From Tolypocladium sp. Sup5 PDA-1 (lineage: Eukaryota; Ascomycota; Sordariomycetes; Hypocreales; Ophiocordycipitaceae): a stretch of DNA of 64,000 bases. The stretch spans positions 248,001-312,000 of the forward strand of contig JPHH03000016.1 in the NCBI GenBank assembly GCA_000750105.3, written 5' to 3'. The notes beneath the pieces were generated by a model, which saw only the letters and a program-made list of their open reading frames with translations, ran no database searches and was not told the origin of the DNA. Both the position numbers and the translations under genes were made by a program. Positions 1 through 11,523 of the stretch are shown here, one piece after another; within the stretch, counting starts at the first letter, position 1, and each line of letters opens with the position of its first letter.

Positions 1-1036
1 CGGCGGTCCTGCCGAGGAACCTGGAGGAGGTCCAGTAGCCATTGAAGAGCGCCTCGTCGAGGTTCTCGTCGGAACGGGCGGCCTTCCAAGGGTCACCCGC
101 TGGGCAAATTCTTGAATCTCCTTTTCTGTGCTAATCTCGAGCATGACGGCCAGGGACTCGACGGCATTGTCCTGCGCGCGCTGCGCCTGGTCGGCCTCGT
201 GCGTCTGGTACTGCGTCAGCAGGTCGCGCAGCTGGTTGACGCGCGACTCGTCCAGGGCCTGCAGGGTCTCGAAGATGAATGGCGCCTGCGACTCCCACTG
301 CTGGGAGGCCGACTCGAGGCGCGAGGTGGCGGCGTCAACCTTTTGCGCGCTGGCCTTGTTGCCCTTTTTGTTGAGCTTGTCGGACTTGTCCTGTGCGTCC
401 TCAAAGTCCTTGGCCATGAGGCTGAGGTTGTTGGAGATGCTGTGCATGTTTAAGTAGTCGCGCCTCTGCTGGTAGGCGCGCAATGGCTGCTCGACGTCCT
501 GCTCGAGGCGCTCGGCGAAGATGTGGTGGGACTTGGCGATGCGCTCGACGGACTCGACGATGCGGCCCCAGGGGCCCTGGAAGACTCTGCGTCGGGACCT
601 CGGGTCAGCGTCCAAGATGCATGAATGGGAGCCTCAATCTGATGCCCGAGGGAAGGCAGGGAACGCACCCTAACTCGGAGAAGGAATTGGGAGCCCGGAA
701 CTGGCCGAGCTTGCGCAGGCCCTGAGCGTATTGTTCCTCGACGCGACGGCGCTCCTAGAGTTGCAGAAACAAGACTCGTTAACTCAATTCCCTCGTAGTT
801 GGCGGTCCGAGTTGTGCCTGGCGTCGCCGGGGCGTCCGTCATCGTACCTGGAGCCAGTCTGCAATCTCGAGATTGATCTTGTTGATGCGCTTCACCCGGT
901 CGTTGAGCGTCTGCACGGCCTGGCCGGGCTGCAGGTTGGCCTGTCGATGGTCAGCTCCTCTGCTTCTCCTGGAAGGCCCCAGCCCAGGATGGCTCACCAG
1001 CATGCCGGGATACTCGGCCCTCGCCAGGTCCTCCAT
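1..1036 (-). CDS. SYP1-like F-BAR endocytic adaptor (5' part; C-terminus off window)
   Basis: Membrane-bending F-BAR protein of the Syp1/FCHo type, which acts at early endocytic sites and the septin/actin cortex. Model: exons 998-1036, 848-940, 669-754 and 1-586, reading leftward; all junctions are GT-AG and keep frame, giving 268 visible residues. The protein starts MEDLARAEYPGML, then the helical signatures DRVKRINKINLEIADWLQ and ERRRVEEQYAQGLRKL, typical of the N-terminal F-BAR helices of this family, followed by long charged helices (coiled-coil) up to about residue 240. The last residues are Ser/Pro-rich, as expected for the linker before the C-terminal mu-homology domain, which lies outside the window. 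The ATG is at 1036-1034. The frame over the last ~60 bases (1-60) is less certain because another frame is also open there. Family assignment is from motif recognition; another fungal F-BAR protein (Imp2/Hof1 type) is possible. Confidence 0.75.
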
Positions 1037-1698
1037 GGCGGGCGTGGTGCGACGGGGATACGGATGCTGGGCTGGGCTGCTGAGGGCGATAGGGATGTAC
1101 GGCTAGTAGCAAACGTCGGCGCGCATGGCGGTGCTGCCGCTGAGTGTCGGAGGTGCTGCGCGCGTCAGCAATGGAGCATGGCCATGGGCAGTCGAGGTCG
1201 AGGTCGAGGTCGAGGTCGGGGGGAGGGAGGTGGTGAACACTGGATGACGCTGGCGCAGCGGTTTGGGTTGCTTAGCGGGAGGCTGGCCGACTGCCGTTGG
1301 TGGTTTAGTGGCCTGAGCCCACCTAATGCTGCCCAGTGGCTGTTGAGTGGACGTGCTGGCTGCTGAGGCTCTGAGGCGGGTGCCATCCATCCCCGTGGAG
1401 GGTCACGGGGGCACGGCTTGGCAGCTTGGCGACAGGAGCTCCATAGCTGTCTTGTCTCGGAGAAGCCTCGGCGTTACTCGAGCTCCCTGCGACCTCGTCT
1501 ACCCGGCTACCCTGCAGCCATTCTCATTAAGATGTTGCGACACTCCCTCGTTAGAGAGGCAAAGGGAGGATGATATGATGCCGGTTATTCCAAGCTAGCT
1601 TCAGCAAGCTTCTGCTGCCGAAACCGTTCGAAAATCCACACGAACAAACTGCCGCAAGGTGCCTCTCAACTGCCTCTCAACGCAGCAGCAGAACCACG
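1037..1698. promoter_or_regulatory. Divergent intergenic region between the F-BAR and kinase genes
   Basis: About 660 bp separate two divergently transcribed genes, so it should hold both promoters. Apart from a hexamer repeat (separate entry) I see no gene. The plus-strand open frame running from 731 through this region is antisense to the F-BAR exons and has no recognisable protein features. Confidence 0.5.
1191..1218. repeat. Hexanucleotide microsatellite (GTCGAG)n
   Basis: About 4.7 perfect copies of GTCGAG, in the divergent promoter region upstream of the F-BAR gene. Likely length-variable between strains. Confidence 0.9.
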
Positions 1699-3007
1699 AT
1701 GGCTTCATCACCAGAGTGGAAAGCGTCCCTCTCCGCGCTGGACCGGTACGAGATCATTCAAAAGATGTAATACGAAGCCCATTGTCAGTGTCGGGACTCT
1801 CTCTGACTGCGTAGGTGACAGACAAGCGTCCCTCCCAGCTCAGGCAGCAGGTGAGGCCATCGCCATTGAGCAAACGGCTTACCAAAACGCCTCAACACGA
1901 GCAAGTCAACATGTCCAGCCCCATCAGCTAGAACATCAAGACTAACCTCTTCCCAGGAGGAATATGACGCAGCCTGCAAGCAGAGCAACGCGCCCTCCGC
2001 CGAGTCTCACGTAGAGTCAACAACAGACCACCCTCACGGCACCACAGAGACTGGCATCCGGATCGGCCCATACACCAACTGCACGCCCATCTCCGACGGC
2101 GTCACCTCCGAAGTCTACCGCTGCGCCGACCGCGCCCTCAAGGTCATCGTCGCCCACCGCAACCTGGAGCCGCACAACCCCCGCCGCGAGGCCAAGATCC
2201 TCGCCGCCCTGCGCCCGCCCTGCATCCCGCTGCTCGACGTCTTCCACGACCACGAGCAGCGCCTCGTCCTCGCGTTCCCGTTCATGCCGCTCACGCTCGC
2301 CGACCTGCTTGGTCGGAACGGCGGCGGCGCTCTGTCCAAGACGCAGATCCGCGCCGTCTTCACGGACGTGCTGCGTGCACTCGAGGCGATCCATGCGCAG
2401 GGCATCGTCCACCGGGACGTCAAGCCCTCGGCCGTGCTGCTGCAGTCCGCCGACGGGCCGGCCTTTCTGTCCGACTTCGGCACGGCGTGGCACCCGGAGC
2501 TCTCGGCGCACGGCGAGCCCCCCGGGGATAAGATCCTCGACATCGGCACGGGCCCTTACCGCGCGCCCGAGGTGCTCTTCGGCGACAAGGCGTACGGCCC
2601 GCCCGTCGACATGTGGGGGCTGGGCGTCATGCTAGCAGAGGCCCTCGGATCGCCGCTCTTCGAGTCGCGGCCCGTCGACGAGGACGGCAACCAGCTCGGC
2701 CTCATCCTCAGCATCTTCAAGACCCTCGGCACGCCGACGCCGGAGACGTGGCCCGAGGCGGCGGGCTTCAGGGTCTCGCCGTTTGAGCTGTGGACAGTGT
2801 TTGCGCCGCGGCCGTGGGATGTGATTCTGCCGGACGTGGACGCCGAGTCAAGGGACGTGGTTGCTGCGCTGGTGCGCTATGATGGCGGCAGGGCGTCCGC
2901 GGCAGAGGTATGCGCCTGTTGATGTTAGAAAAAGCCATCGTGAAAGACTTGCTAATGATTATTTCTAGGCCTTGAAGTTTCCATGCCTTGCCGTGCAGGG
3001 CGAGTGA
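1699..3007 (+). CDS. CDK-activating-kinase-like serine/threonine kinase (Csk1/Cak1 type)
   Basis: Protein kinase, 354 aa in my model, resembling fungal CDK-activating kinases. Exons 1699-1766, 1844-1850, 1957-2907 and 2969-3007. The 7-nt second exon is needed: splicing 1766 directly to 1957 breaks the frame, while the microexon (flanked by CTCAG and GTGAGG) restores it. Visible kinase features: VAIK-type Lys in ALKVI, an alpha-C Glu in REAKIL, HRDVK in the catalytic loop, DFG in SDFGTAW, the activation-segment end TGPYRAPEVLFG, and DMWGLGVMLAE in the large lobe. The glycine-rich loop is poor. The residue normally Asn in HRDxKxxN is Ala (HRDVKPSAVLL), which may weaken metal binding. The last intron (2908-2968) has a clear GCTAATG branch site, and the final exon adds 12 residues. 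A CDK-related kinase of another subfamily remains possible. Confidence 0.75.
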
Positions 3008-3385
3008 TACAGGATTGTCGACACCGGAAATGTGATGCGATTACCATCTGGCGACGTCCTGTCTAGCATCGCCCAAAAACCCGGCAACAGCTGCAACGGA
3101 ACACTACAAGAGGCATCTCGAATGGATACAGCAGGCTGGCCTACAACCAAGCCGGCTTACGAGTGGGAAGTGATACAACACGAGCTTGAATGCTCGGCAT
3201 GAAACAGATCCAGGCTAAAAGTAACTTTTGACACAGCAGATAGCTAGTGTACTGCCACCGTAGGCTCTATGCACCCAATCTTGACACATAACTCATCCCC
3301 ATCACCATCAGCGCCCAGGCTGGTTTTTATACATCCCCTCTATCAACGCCCCGTGATGCAAGTTTTCCTTCTTCCTACCACACCC
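3008..3385. other. Convergent intergenic region
   Basis: About 380 bp between the converging 3' ends of the kinase gene and LTN1. No gene, repeat or RNA structure recognised; expected to hold both 3' UTRs. Confidence 0.6.
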
Positions 3386-6300
3386 TTACGTCTTCCCCCT
3401 TTTCGCCGTGTCCGCCCCCAGGTAGTCAATCGGGTTCCGGCACAGCGGACACGTGTTCTGGTTGCTGCTCTGGAACCACTTGTACAGGCACGTGCGGTGG
3501 AAGAGGTTCTTGCACGTCGTGCACCGCTTGTCGGGCATGCGCTTGTCCGCCGAGATGATGCTGTAGCAGATGGCGCACTCGCTCTGGCCCTTGAGCGCGC
3601 CCACGATGTTGCGCTTGAAGACCTGCAGCCCGTCGATGATGTTGCCGTTCGAGAAGGTGATGACGCCCTGCGTCGTCATGATCCAGCTCTGCCACTTGCG
3701 CTCCGTGACGGCGACGCGGTGCAGGCCGGCCACCGTGACGCCCTCGATGGGGTAGCTCGAGGGGACCCTGATGACGATGGCGGCTTGGGACTCGTCGACC
3801 TCGTAGCCTGCCGTCACCTCCCTGGCCGTCTTGGAGACCTTGACTAGGAGTTCTTGCTCGTCGCTGGAGGGGGCCTCTTGCGACTCTGCCCAGGCCTGGA
3901 CGCTATCGAGAGTGTCTGCGATGATGAGGGGCGAAAAGTACTTTGTCGTCCACGATTCCACTGCTATCCTCGTCTGCTTGGATCGGCAGTCGATATACCA
4001 CGCTCGAAAGAGGCCGGGGGTGTACTTTAGCGCAAGGTAGAACAGGTGCGCGAGGAGCCAGTGCATGCTCTTTTCGCCAGCCTCCGAGCCAGCCAGCTTG
4101 ATGTCGTAGTCGCCTATTTGCTGCGGTCCGATGTTCTCCTTGTCGAGGTTCAGCGGATGAGCGGCAGAGTGGCCGAGGACATCGAACAAAAAGTCGAGCA
4201 GCGGGTTCACAAAGTCACCCGTCTTTAGATGCTCGGTGAAATCGTTCCTGATTTTAAACGACGAGGTCGAAAACGCGTCGAATAGAAGCTTCCAGGAGAG
4301 GAGATAGCAGCGCACGGACGAGGGGAAGAGCGAGAGAGCCTCGTCTGAGAACTTGTCCAGCGTCGGAGGGTCGAGCAGAAGTGAGAGCAGTTCGTCAGGA
4401 AGGCGAGCATCTGAGGCGGATCAGTAGCTAATTCAGAGTTGCAGGATTCGGTCAACTTACCCGTCTTGTCCAAGAGGACATCGATGGAGTGCTGCTCCTG
4501 CTGCGCTGGTATCTTCTTGTGCAACATATTGAATGCCGCAGTCTGAATGTCTCTCGACTCCGATGCGACCAGCGGGAATAGATCTGTCGGCTCAGGGATG
4601 CGTGTTACGGGGAGCTTCTCAATCTCGCGGCACAGCATCGCATCCACAATCTCCAATGGCTGCGAAGTCTCCTCGCGGGGCAGCTTCAACAGCTCCACCA
4701 AGCCGTTGGACTTGGCCGTCGCAAAATCTCTCAGGGCGTCTTGGAGATCATCGTTGGGATCCTGGATGCCCTCCAGAGTCTTGAACAGTTTGAGTGATGA
4801 GTGGATGAATGGAAGTGCCTCTGACAGGACGTGTTGACCAGCGCGCTCCCACAGACCGACGCAGAACTGCATCGTCTTTTCCCAATAAGAACCATACACG
4901 TCCTTCATGCAAGGCAGTAGTCGTCCAAGCGCGCGGCAAATCTCAGCGCAGATATCGGCGTCAAGCTCGTCAATATCTTCCGTCCAGGCGGTGAGCTGCT
5001 TCACCGCAAAGACAACTCGGTTGTTCGCGACGGGGAGCTCGCCAAGTTCGTACACCTGTGCGCATAGAGTGAAGAGCACCAGTGTCGCCATGGTCTTGTC
5101 ACTGCCTGGCGAGAGACCTGCTATGTCGCTGACTAGTCGATTGCAGAAGTTGTTAACCGGCTTTGACGACTGCAGGCTGTCTCCCAGCCCCGCGATCAAG
5201 CCAGCCGCGAGCAAAGCCGTCTCTGGCTTGGCTTTCAGAATGTCCGGTTTGAGGAACCTTTCCTCGAGGCTGGATGGAACTCCGTGAACTTCAGTCAGTG
5301 CCTGGAGAAGTTCCGTCAATGCGCGCGCGCTGTACACTCCACGCGTGGTGAGCTCCATTGCCTCCTTCATGGTCAAATCGACAAGCCCGCGAACGACGCT
5401 GGAAATGCCATCTTCCGCCGCCTCGTCCCATTGAGTTGCCGTGGCAATGAGCTTGTTGAGCAGGTTTCTCGAAGAAGTGATGAGCTCTTCCGCTTGGGAA
5501 ATCCCGTCGCTGTCCTCTAATACCATCCAGAGCCCGTCGTGGCTCATGGAAGTGATTTGGTCAGAGGCGAGTTGAACAGACAGGCACTGGAGGTACAACA
5601 GCTCGACGTGGAACTGCCGGGGAAGTTCGATGCCCTCAGGCACGGCACTCAGCAGTTCACAGTTGTAAAGCGCCATCCTCGTGGGTATTGAGCGCCCCTT
5701 TCGGTCTCTCGGTACTCGAGACTGGCTTGGCCGATCCTGGCTTGGCTGAGGGACATGTGCGGACCTAGGAAGAGTTACAGCGCCGCCGATGCTGCTGGTA
5801 ATCGACAATGACGGATCAATCGGCTGCTCCAGCAATGCCGACAGCTCCACCATCCACACATTTGTGCTTGGAAGAATGTCTTCCCAAGGCACATTGGCGT
5901 CGGCGGCGCTCTTGGCTTGCGCGACCAGCGTACTTATTCTGGTTAAAACGTTAGCCTAGTACAGCACACCCGGTATCAGTGCGACATACTCGAGGGATTG
6001 AGGGCCAGCTCGTTCGAGATTGGACTGAATAATCTCCACCGCAGGAAGCGTGCCTTGCCCTTGGCCGTCCAGCAGGGAACGTATTCTAGCCGCTCTGGGA
6101 GAGACGGTGCTGTCGCCAACTTCGGACAGAGCCAAAAGCTGCGCCACGAGCTCTGTGTGAATCGTTTCCTGCTGAGAAAAGAGTTCTGGCCGCCTCTTTG
6201 CAATAATCTCCAAAATCTTGAGGATATGCTCCGCGTGATGGGGTTCTTTCGCCAGCAGCGTCACCATGTCGCTTGCTATTTTGCGACTCGTTGCGGTGTC

Positions 6301-8468
6301 GATGGCCTCATGCATGATGGCGGCTTCTAGAAGCTCCCGTGAATTGCCTTGGGTATCTCCAATTGCCTCGACTGCTTCGCGAGTCTGAGACCACACGGCC
6401 TCCTGAAGCCTGGGAGTGTTCTGGGCAATGGAAGCAGCCTTTTCCTGGGAGACAAGGCCGGTGATTGCCAAATTGCGCGGCGCGGAGGATGCAAGATCCA
6501 ACGTCGCCTGTGCCCACGCCTGCCAAACGGCTGCATAGTCATCATGTCGACCTGGAATGGTCCCAAAGATGCGCAGACATGAGAACAAGCTGCGAGACGA
6601 TGCTGACTGGACGACCTTTCCCATATCTTCCTTTGCAGCCGACAGGAGGAAGTTGGCCAGTCGTTCTCCGGGTTGAGACGTGAACAGGTGAGGCGATGTA
6701 CTCAGGGCATATTCGAGCGCCTGGGCGGCCCCAAACGGCTTCATGTTTCTGCTTTCAAGAAGCATGATGCATTGCGTGATGACTTGGGTCGAAGGGGCTG
6801 TTGTTTGGTCTGGAAGGTTGTTGTTCAGGTCCTCCAGCTTGCCGTGAATCAGCCCAACAAGGCCAAACCATCGTCTCCCTTCTTCCCCAATCTTGGTTTG
6901 CGACGCTTGGTACTCCTTTGACACCTCCGGAAGCGATCCAGAGATATTCGCGCAAAGCATGGCACCGAGGCGGACCCATTCGCCTGCCGAGGCTTCAACA
7001 AGGCGAGATGAAGACTGCATCAAGCCAATCTGGATCTCAACAAAAATGGACAGTGCGTTCGGGCCAAGCGGAATGGCCGTTTGCTTTTCGGAGATTGAGA
7101 AGAGGAACCGCTCGAACAATGGGAACAGGTGTTCTTTTGCAAGAACAAGCTGGTCGTCTTCGGAGAGTGCTTTCAAACACCGCCTGGCAGCGTCGACATA
7201 GCATTTCCATGAGAAGGAGGTGTTTGTTCGAGGTTCTTCGCGGCTGGTGATGCCAGACTTTAGCGAGGATAATAGGCTGGCCGATGCTTCGAGCGTCAAG
7301 ACGTCTGTGGGAATCAACTCGAGGAGTTTGTCCAGGCACTCCCAGAACTTGGGCGGGCTTCCTTGCGAGCCTTTCGCGATGAAGGATTGCAGCCTCGTGA
7401 ATGGAGTCTTCTTGTCACTCGGGCTTGCAGCCCAGATGCTGGGGCTGTGTTGAGTCAATTTCGTCAACGCTCGTACATACTCGAGTGCAGAGCCCGACTG
7501 ATTGGTCTTGAGACCTCCGGTGACGAAGGCCTGCCTAACTTTGGTCGACTCAGCATATGGAAGCTGGCGCTCGAGACATGCAAAGAGCAACTGGCACACA
7601 GTCTTTCTGACCTGCTGGTCCTTGAACGTGATGCTCTTCCACACGACCTCTTCAGCGAAGTAATCGTCGAATTTTTGCCGTGGCTTTTCGACTCCTCCAT
7701 CGTCCAGCTGGAGCAGGCCCAGTACCAGGGATAAACTGGCCGTGATGACTCTGAAGTATTTGGCCTCGGCATCCTCAACAGTGGTTGACCGCTCGTCGCT
7801 CAAGGTATCCTGCGTTTCCTGGGCGGCTTGGGTGGCGTATTCGAGGATCTGGGCCTGACACTTGTTCCAGAATGCGGAGACCTTCTCTGGTGTCGTCAAG
7901 AAGGAAGACAGGCCATCGTTGGCGGCTCTAGCAACCACTCGGTCGCGGTCGTAGAGCCCGGAAAGCCAGGCGCCGACGACCTTGGGGATGTACCGCTCCA
8001 TGCGTTTGCGGGCCGACTTCATAAGCTCAAACTGCACGGTGTGAGACAGCTCCCGGACCCGTCGAGAGTTGTCGATGGAGATGCGCGGATACAGCTGCGT
8101 CTGCGATGTGTGAGCTCCAGGCCAAATGGTGACACTGAATGGTGTGCCGTTGGGGCTCTGGTGGAACGACGAACCCAGATCTCGAGGAGGGCCTCGTCGA
8201 CGCCGCCGCCCTGGTCAAACGGATGGGCCTGGACGTGCTGCAGCAGGTCCTCGAGGGCCTTGGCCTTGGTGGTGCTGTCCTTCTTCAAGACGTTCTTGAG
8301 CGACACGACCACGTTCGGGTCCGACACGGCGCTGAAGGACGGGGGCTCGGCGAGGTAGGACAGGGAGCTGCCGGCGGCCGCGCCGCTGAAGGCCCCGCCT
8401 GCTGCTCCGAACGCAGCTGCAGAGCCGAAGCCCGACCGGCCGCCTTTGCCCTGCTGGCCGCGCTTCAT
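3386..8468 (-). CDS. LTN1: E3 ubiquitin-protein ligase listerin (ribosome quality control)
   Basis: Ltn1/Rkr1 ubiquitinates nascent chains stuck on 60S subunits as part of the cytosolic ribosome quality-control complex. Exons, reading leftward: 8175-8468, 5990-8100, 4461-5938 and 3386-4410; introns of 74, 51 and 50 nt, all GT-AG, with frame kept throughout, giving 1,635 aa, the usual size of the family. The N-terminus is Gly/Ala/Ser-rich and then shows the conserved N-terminal listerin region (LKNVLKKDSTTKAKALEDLL; KSARKRMERYIPKVVGAWL). The middle is long HEAT-like alpha-helical sequence. The C-terminus carries a RING-CH-type zinc finger: CAIC, CTTC, FHRTCLYKWF, CPLC. The ATG at 8468-8466 is the only sensible start in frame with the N-terminal motif; upstream codons look non-coding. 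The promoter lies about 475 bp from the transposon edge, and the gene looks fully intact. Confidence 0.93.
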
Positions 8469-8934
8469 GACGGCGGTTTCGCGGGCGGTAGTGGCGAGCG
8501 CTGCGGATTCGACGTTGTTGCGGGAGCTGCAGCGCAGCGCGAGGGTTTGGTGTTGGAGGTGGCAGAAGATGATGTCACGGGAGCATTTTCGCGCCCACGG
8601 CTGTTTGCGACTGTGGCAGGGATACGGATCATTACAGTCACGCCGAGCCAGAAAATGCGGGGCCCGGCCCGGCCAGCCGAATCTGGATCTGGACACGGAA
8701 CTTGGAATCTTCATTCACTTCGACAAACCGATCACCTTGAGCTCACTACGAATATCACCCGCAACCGCTGTGCACGCCTGTACTTGGGATCTGGCCATTC
8801 AGCGCGATGGCTAGCAACGAGGTGAGCTCCCTCCATACGCCTGCAGCCCATAATGCCTTCATGTCAAAGTCCGTGACGGTGGTTTGTGTCGCTGTTTGCC
8901 CAAGCTGGGCGACGAGTGGATGGCAACGATGCTA
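8469..8934. promoter_or_regulatory. LTN1 upstream region, ending at the transposon insertion
   Basis: Presumed LTN1 promoter. On the plus strand an ATG at 8807 opens five codons followed by a good donor (GAG|GTGAGC). This could be the first exon of a former divergent gene interrupted by the transposon, but no matching downstream exon could be joined with confidence. Nothing else recognised. Confidence 0.4.
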
Positions 8935-8943
8935 CGAGTACGC
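8935..8943. repeat. Target-site duplication, left copy
   Basis: CGAGTACGC, immediately outside the left terminal repeat and identical to the right copy at 11617-11625. Confidence 0.93.
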
Positions 8944-9037
8944 GGGACCCAATAGGTGTACGGGTACCCGTACATCTAAGGGCTACGGGTACCCGTACGA
9001 TTATTATGTAAGCGTTGAACGCCACCACCAAATTGCA
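8944..9037 (+). repeat. MULE left terminal inverted repeat
   Basis: Runs to AAATTGCA. It contains a perfect 18-bp palindrome, TGTACGGGTACCCGTACA (8957-8974), and a second 14-bp palindrome (8984-8997) built on the same core. These are candidate transposase-binding sites. Confidence 0.93.
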
Positions 9038-9086
9038 AGCCACGTAGCTAGTTAGCATCATCAACAGCACCACACACCCGCGCAAG

Positions 9087-11468
9087 ATGGAGCCAATCGA
9101 AGAGGCCAATCGATTTCCAGCTGATTGTCTCCCTCCTGAAGGCGAGTATGACTCCCGAGATGCCTTATTTACGGCGATCAACGCCTGGGCTGCGCCACGA
9201 GGCTATGCCTTTAGGACTGGAAGGTCAAAGACAGAGAATACGTCTGGGAGACTTACAATCACATATACTTGTGATCGTGCGTGCCGCCCTCCAAGTATCT
9301 CAATACAGCGGCAACGGTTTACTACTACACGAGGCACTGGGTGCCAGTTCTCTATTCTTGGCAAGCAAAGCTACGATCACACTCAATGGTCTCTGAGACA
9401 CCGTCCGGATAGCCGATTCGCTATCCATAACCATGAGCCAAGCTGGCACGAGTCTGCTCATCCAGTACATCGCACACTATCCGATACGGATAGATCAACA
9501 ATCACAAACCTTACGAATGCCGGGATAGCGCCAAAGGATATCAGAACTTATATCCGTCAGAACTCGAACTCTATTGCAACCCAGCAAGATATCTATAACC
9601 GCATTGCGGAGAGCAAGCGAGAGCTCTGCGAGGGCCAGAGCACAATACAGGCTCTTGCTAACGAGCTAGACAATGAAGGATTCTGGAACCGCATGCAGCT
9701 TGATCGAAATGGCCGGGTCACAGCAGTCTTATTCGCCCATCCAGAGTCATTGGCATATCTCAAAGCTTATCCAGACCTACTCTTCTTGGATTGCACGTAC
9801 AAGACGAACAAGTACGGGATGCCGCTTCTCGATATTATTGGGGTTGATGCCTGCGAGCGGTCTTTCTGTATCGCCTTTGCATTCCTTAGTGGCGAGAACG
9901 AGGAGGATTATATCTGGGCCTTAGACCGGGTCCGGTCAATGTACGAGCTTTGCGGCGCGAGTCTCCCGTCTGTTATTCTTACAGATCGCTGCCTTGCTTG
10001 CATGAATGCTGTGGCTCGTTGCTTTCCGGCTGCAATCTCGCTTTTATGCCTCTGGCATGCTAATAAGGCAGTCCTTCGCTATTGTATGCCAGGCTTTACC
10101 CGCCCTGCCCAAGAGGCTGGGGCTCATCAAGATAGTCTCAACGATTGGAATGAGTTCTATAATTGCTGGCATTCAATCATGCAATCAATAGACGAGGATA
10201 CATTCGACAAGCGCGTTAAAGAGCTCGAACGGCGCTATATACCAGAGCACATTAACGAGGTTGGCTATATCAAGACAACTTGGCTTGATCTTTATAAGGA
10301 AAAGCTTATCAAGACCTGGGTTGATCAGCACCCTCATTTTGGCAATGTGGTTACCTCACGGGTTGAGGGTATCCATGCGCTATTAAAGAGCCATCTAAAG
10401 AAATCGACATTAGATCTCTTCGAGGCTTGGAGGGCCATAAAGCAGGCACTGCTCAACCAAGTCGCTGAGCTACGAGCGAACCAAGCCAAGCAGCAGATGC
10501 GTATGCCAATTGAGCTCTCTGGGCCATTATACAGCGCTGTACGTGGCTGGGTTTCTCATGAGGCTTTACGAAAAATCGAAGAGCAGCGGAAGCTTCTCAA
10601 AGAACACATGCCTCACTGTACAGGCGCTTGCTCTCGATCTCATGGTCTCCCTTGCGCTCATACGATTAAGTCTCTACAGGAACAAGATCAGACTCTTCGT
10701 CTAGAGCACTTCCATCAACACTGGCATCTTCACCGCAGCGGAAGTCATCAATTGCTACTAGAGCCTCGTCACCGGATTGATCGGATAGCTACTAATTCAA
10801 CGGTGCCACAATCAAGCACTCAGCGCGAGCCTAGTGCATTCGAAGCAATTGAGGCAGCAACACGGCCAAAGGCACAGCCTAGATGCAGCAAATGCCACAT
10901 TCTAGGTCATAGAATGACCTCAAAGTCATGCCCTCTACGGCACGCAGAGCTTTTGCAACGGGCGGCGTCAGAGACAACGGCGGCAGCAGAGACAACGGCG
11001 GCAGCAGAGGCAGCGGCAGCAGCAGAGGCACCAGCGGCAGCAGCGGCACCGGCGGCAGCAGCGGCTCCAACACTCAGATATGATGACCCGCGGGCTATCT
11101 ATCAGAGATATATTACGGCAAGAGATTCTTGGTATAGATCGCAGCCTCGCGGCAGTATCAAGACTAACCAGCAGTATCGGAAGGCAATGGGTCTGCCTTT
11201 ACGATATAGCAAAGCCGACTATAACTGGTGCCTCGACTGGAAGCAGATGAACAAGCGCTGCACGACACCAATAGGCTCCAGGGAATGGACTAAAGAGGAG
11301 ATGATGGCCTATCTTGATTGGGATAAGTCAGAGCACGACCGTTTTGACGCCCAGGTAGCCGACGAGATAGCAGTGCAACCCTTTTCGAGCAGACGAGGGC
11401 CGGGCGAGATCTGGAGAGCTTGTGAGAGGGACATCGAGGAGCAACAGGCATTGTATTCAGCTATGTAG
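9087..11468 (+). CDS. MULE transposase
   Basis: Intact 793-aa single-exon transposase. The N-terminal ~120 residues look like a FAR1/WRKY-GCM1-type Cys/His DNA-binding region (Cys in YTCDRACRPP, later HNHEPSWHES). The MULE catalytic core follows, with DDE-type acidic residues in LLFLDCTYKTN (Asp near residue 235) and VILTDRCLACM (Asp near 300), then LLCLWHANKAVLRYC. The third acidic residue cannot be fixed by eye. A SWIM zinc motif (CSRSHGLPCAHTI, near residue 520) and a zinc knuckle (CSKCHILGHRMTSKSC, near 600-614) come next. An alanine-rich low-complexity stretch (about 10976-11070, GCN repeats) separates these from a C-terminal region with no recognised domain. The ATG at 9087 lies about 50 bp inside the left terminal repeat. 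Confidence 0.92.
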   Translation: MEPIEEANRFPADCLPPEGEYDSRDALFTAINAWAAPRGYAFRTGRSKTENTSGRLTITYTCDRACRPPSISIQRQRFTTTRGTGCQFSILGKQSYDHTQWSLRHRPDSRFAIHNHEPSWHESAHPVHRTLSDTDRSTITNLTNAGIAPKDIRTYIRQNSNSIATQQDIYNRIAESKRELCEGQSTIQALANELDNEGFWNRMQLDRNGRVTAVLFAHPESLAYLKAYPDLLFLDCTYKTNKYGMPLLDIIGVDACERSFCIAFAFLSGENEEDYIWALDRVRSMYELCGASLPSVILTDRCLACMNAVARCFPAAISLLCLWHANKAVLRYCMPGFTRPAQEAGAHQDSLNDWNEFYNCWHSIMQSIDEDTFDKRVKELERRYIPEHINEVGYIKTTWLDLYKEKLIKTWVDQHPHFGNVVTSRVEGIHALLKSHLKKSTLDLFEAWRAIKQALLNQVAELRANQAKQQMRMPIELSGPLYSAVRGWVSHEALRKIEEQRKLLKEHMPHCTGACSRSHGLPCAHTIKSLQEQDQTLRLEHFHQHWHLHRSGSHQLLLEPRHRIDRIATNSTVPQSSTQREPSAFEAIEAATRPKAQPRCSKCHILGHRMTSKSCPLRHAELLQRAASETTAAAETTAAAEAAAAAEAPAAAAAPAAAAAPTLRYDDPRAIYQRYITARDSWYRSQPRGSIKTNQQYRKAMGLPLRYSKADYNWCLDWKQMNKRCTTPIGSREWTKEEMMAYLDWDKSEHDRFDAQVADEIAVQPFSSRRGPGEIWRACERDIEEQQALYSAM

Positions 11469-11523
11469 CTATATCTCATTTGTAGTTGTGTTATTGAAAT
11501 AGAATTCGTTATGCCTACATAGC

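Noticed and set aside
731..1366. 211-codon plus-strand open frame
   Set aside because: Antisense to F-BAR exons and introns, no motif, no ATG-like start; produced by high GC content.
2017..2511. 164-codon minus frame opposite the kinase
   Set aside because: Mirror of the GC-rich kinase coding sequence; no independent features.
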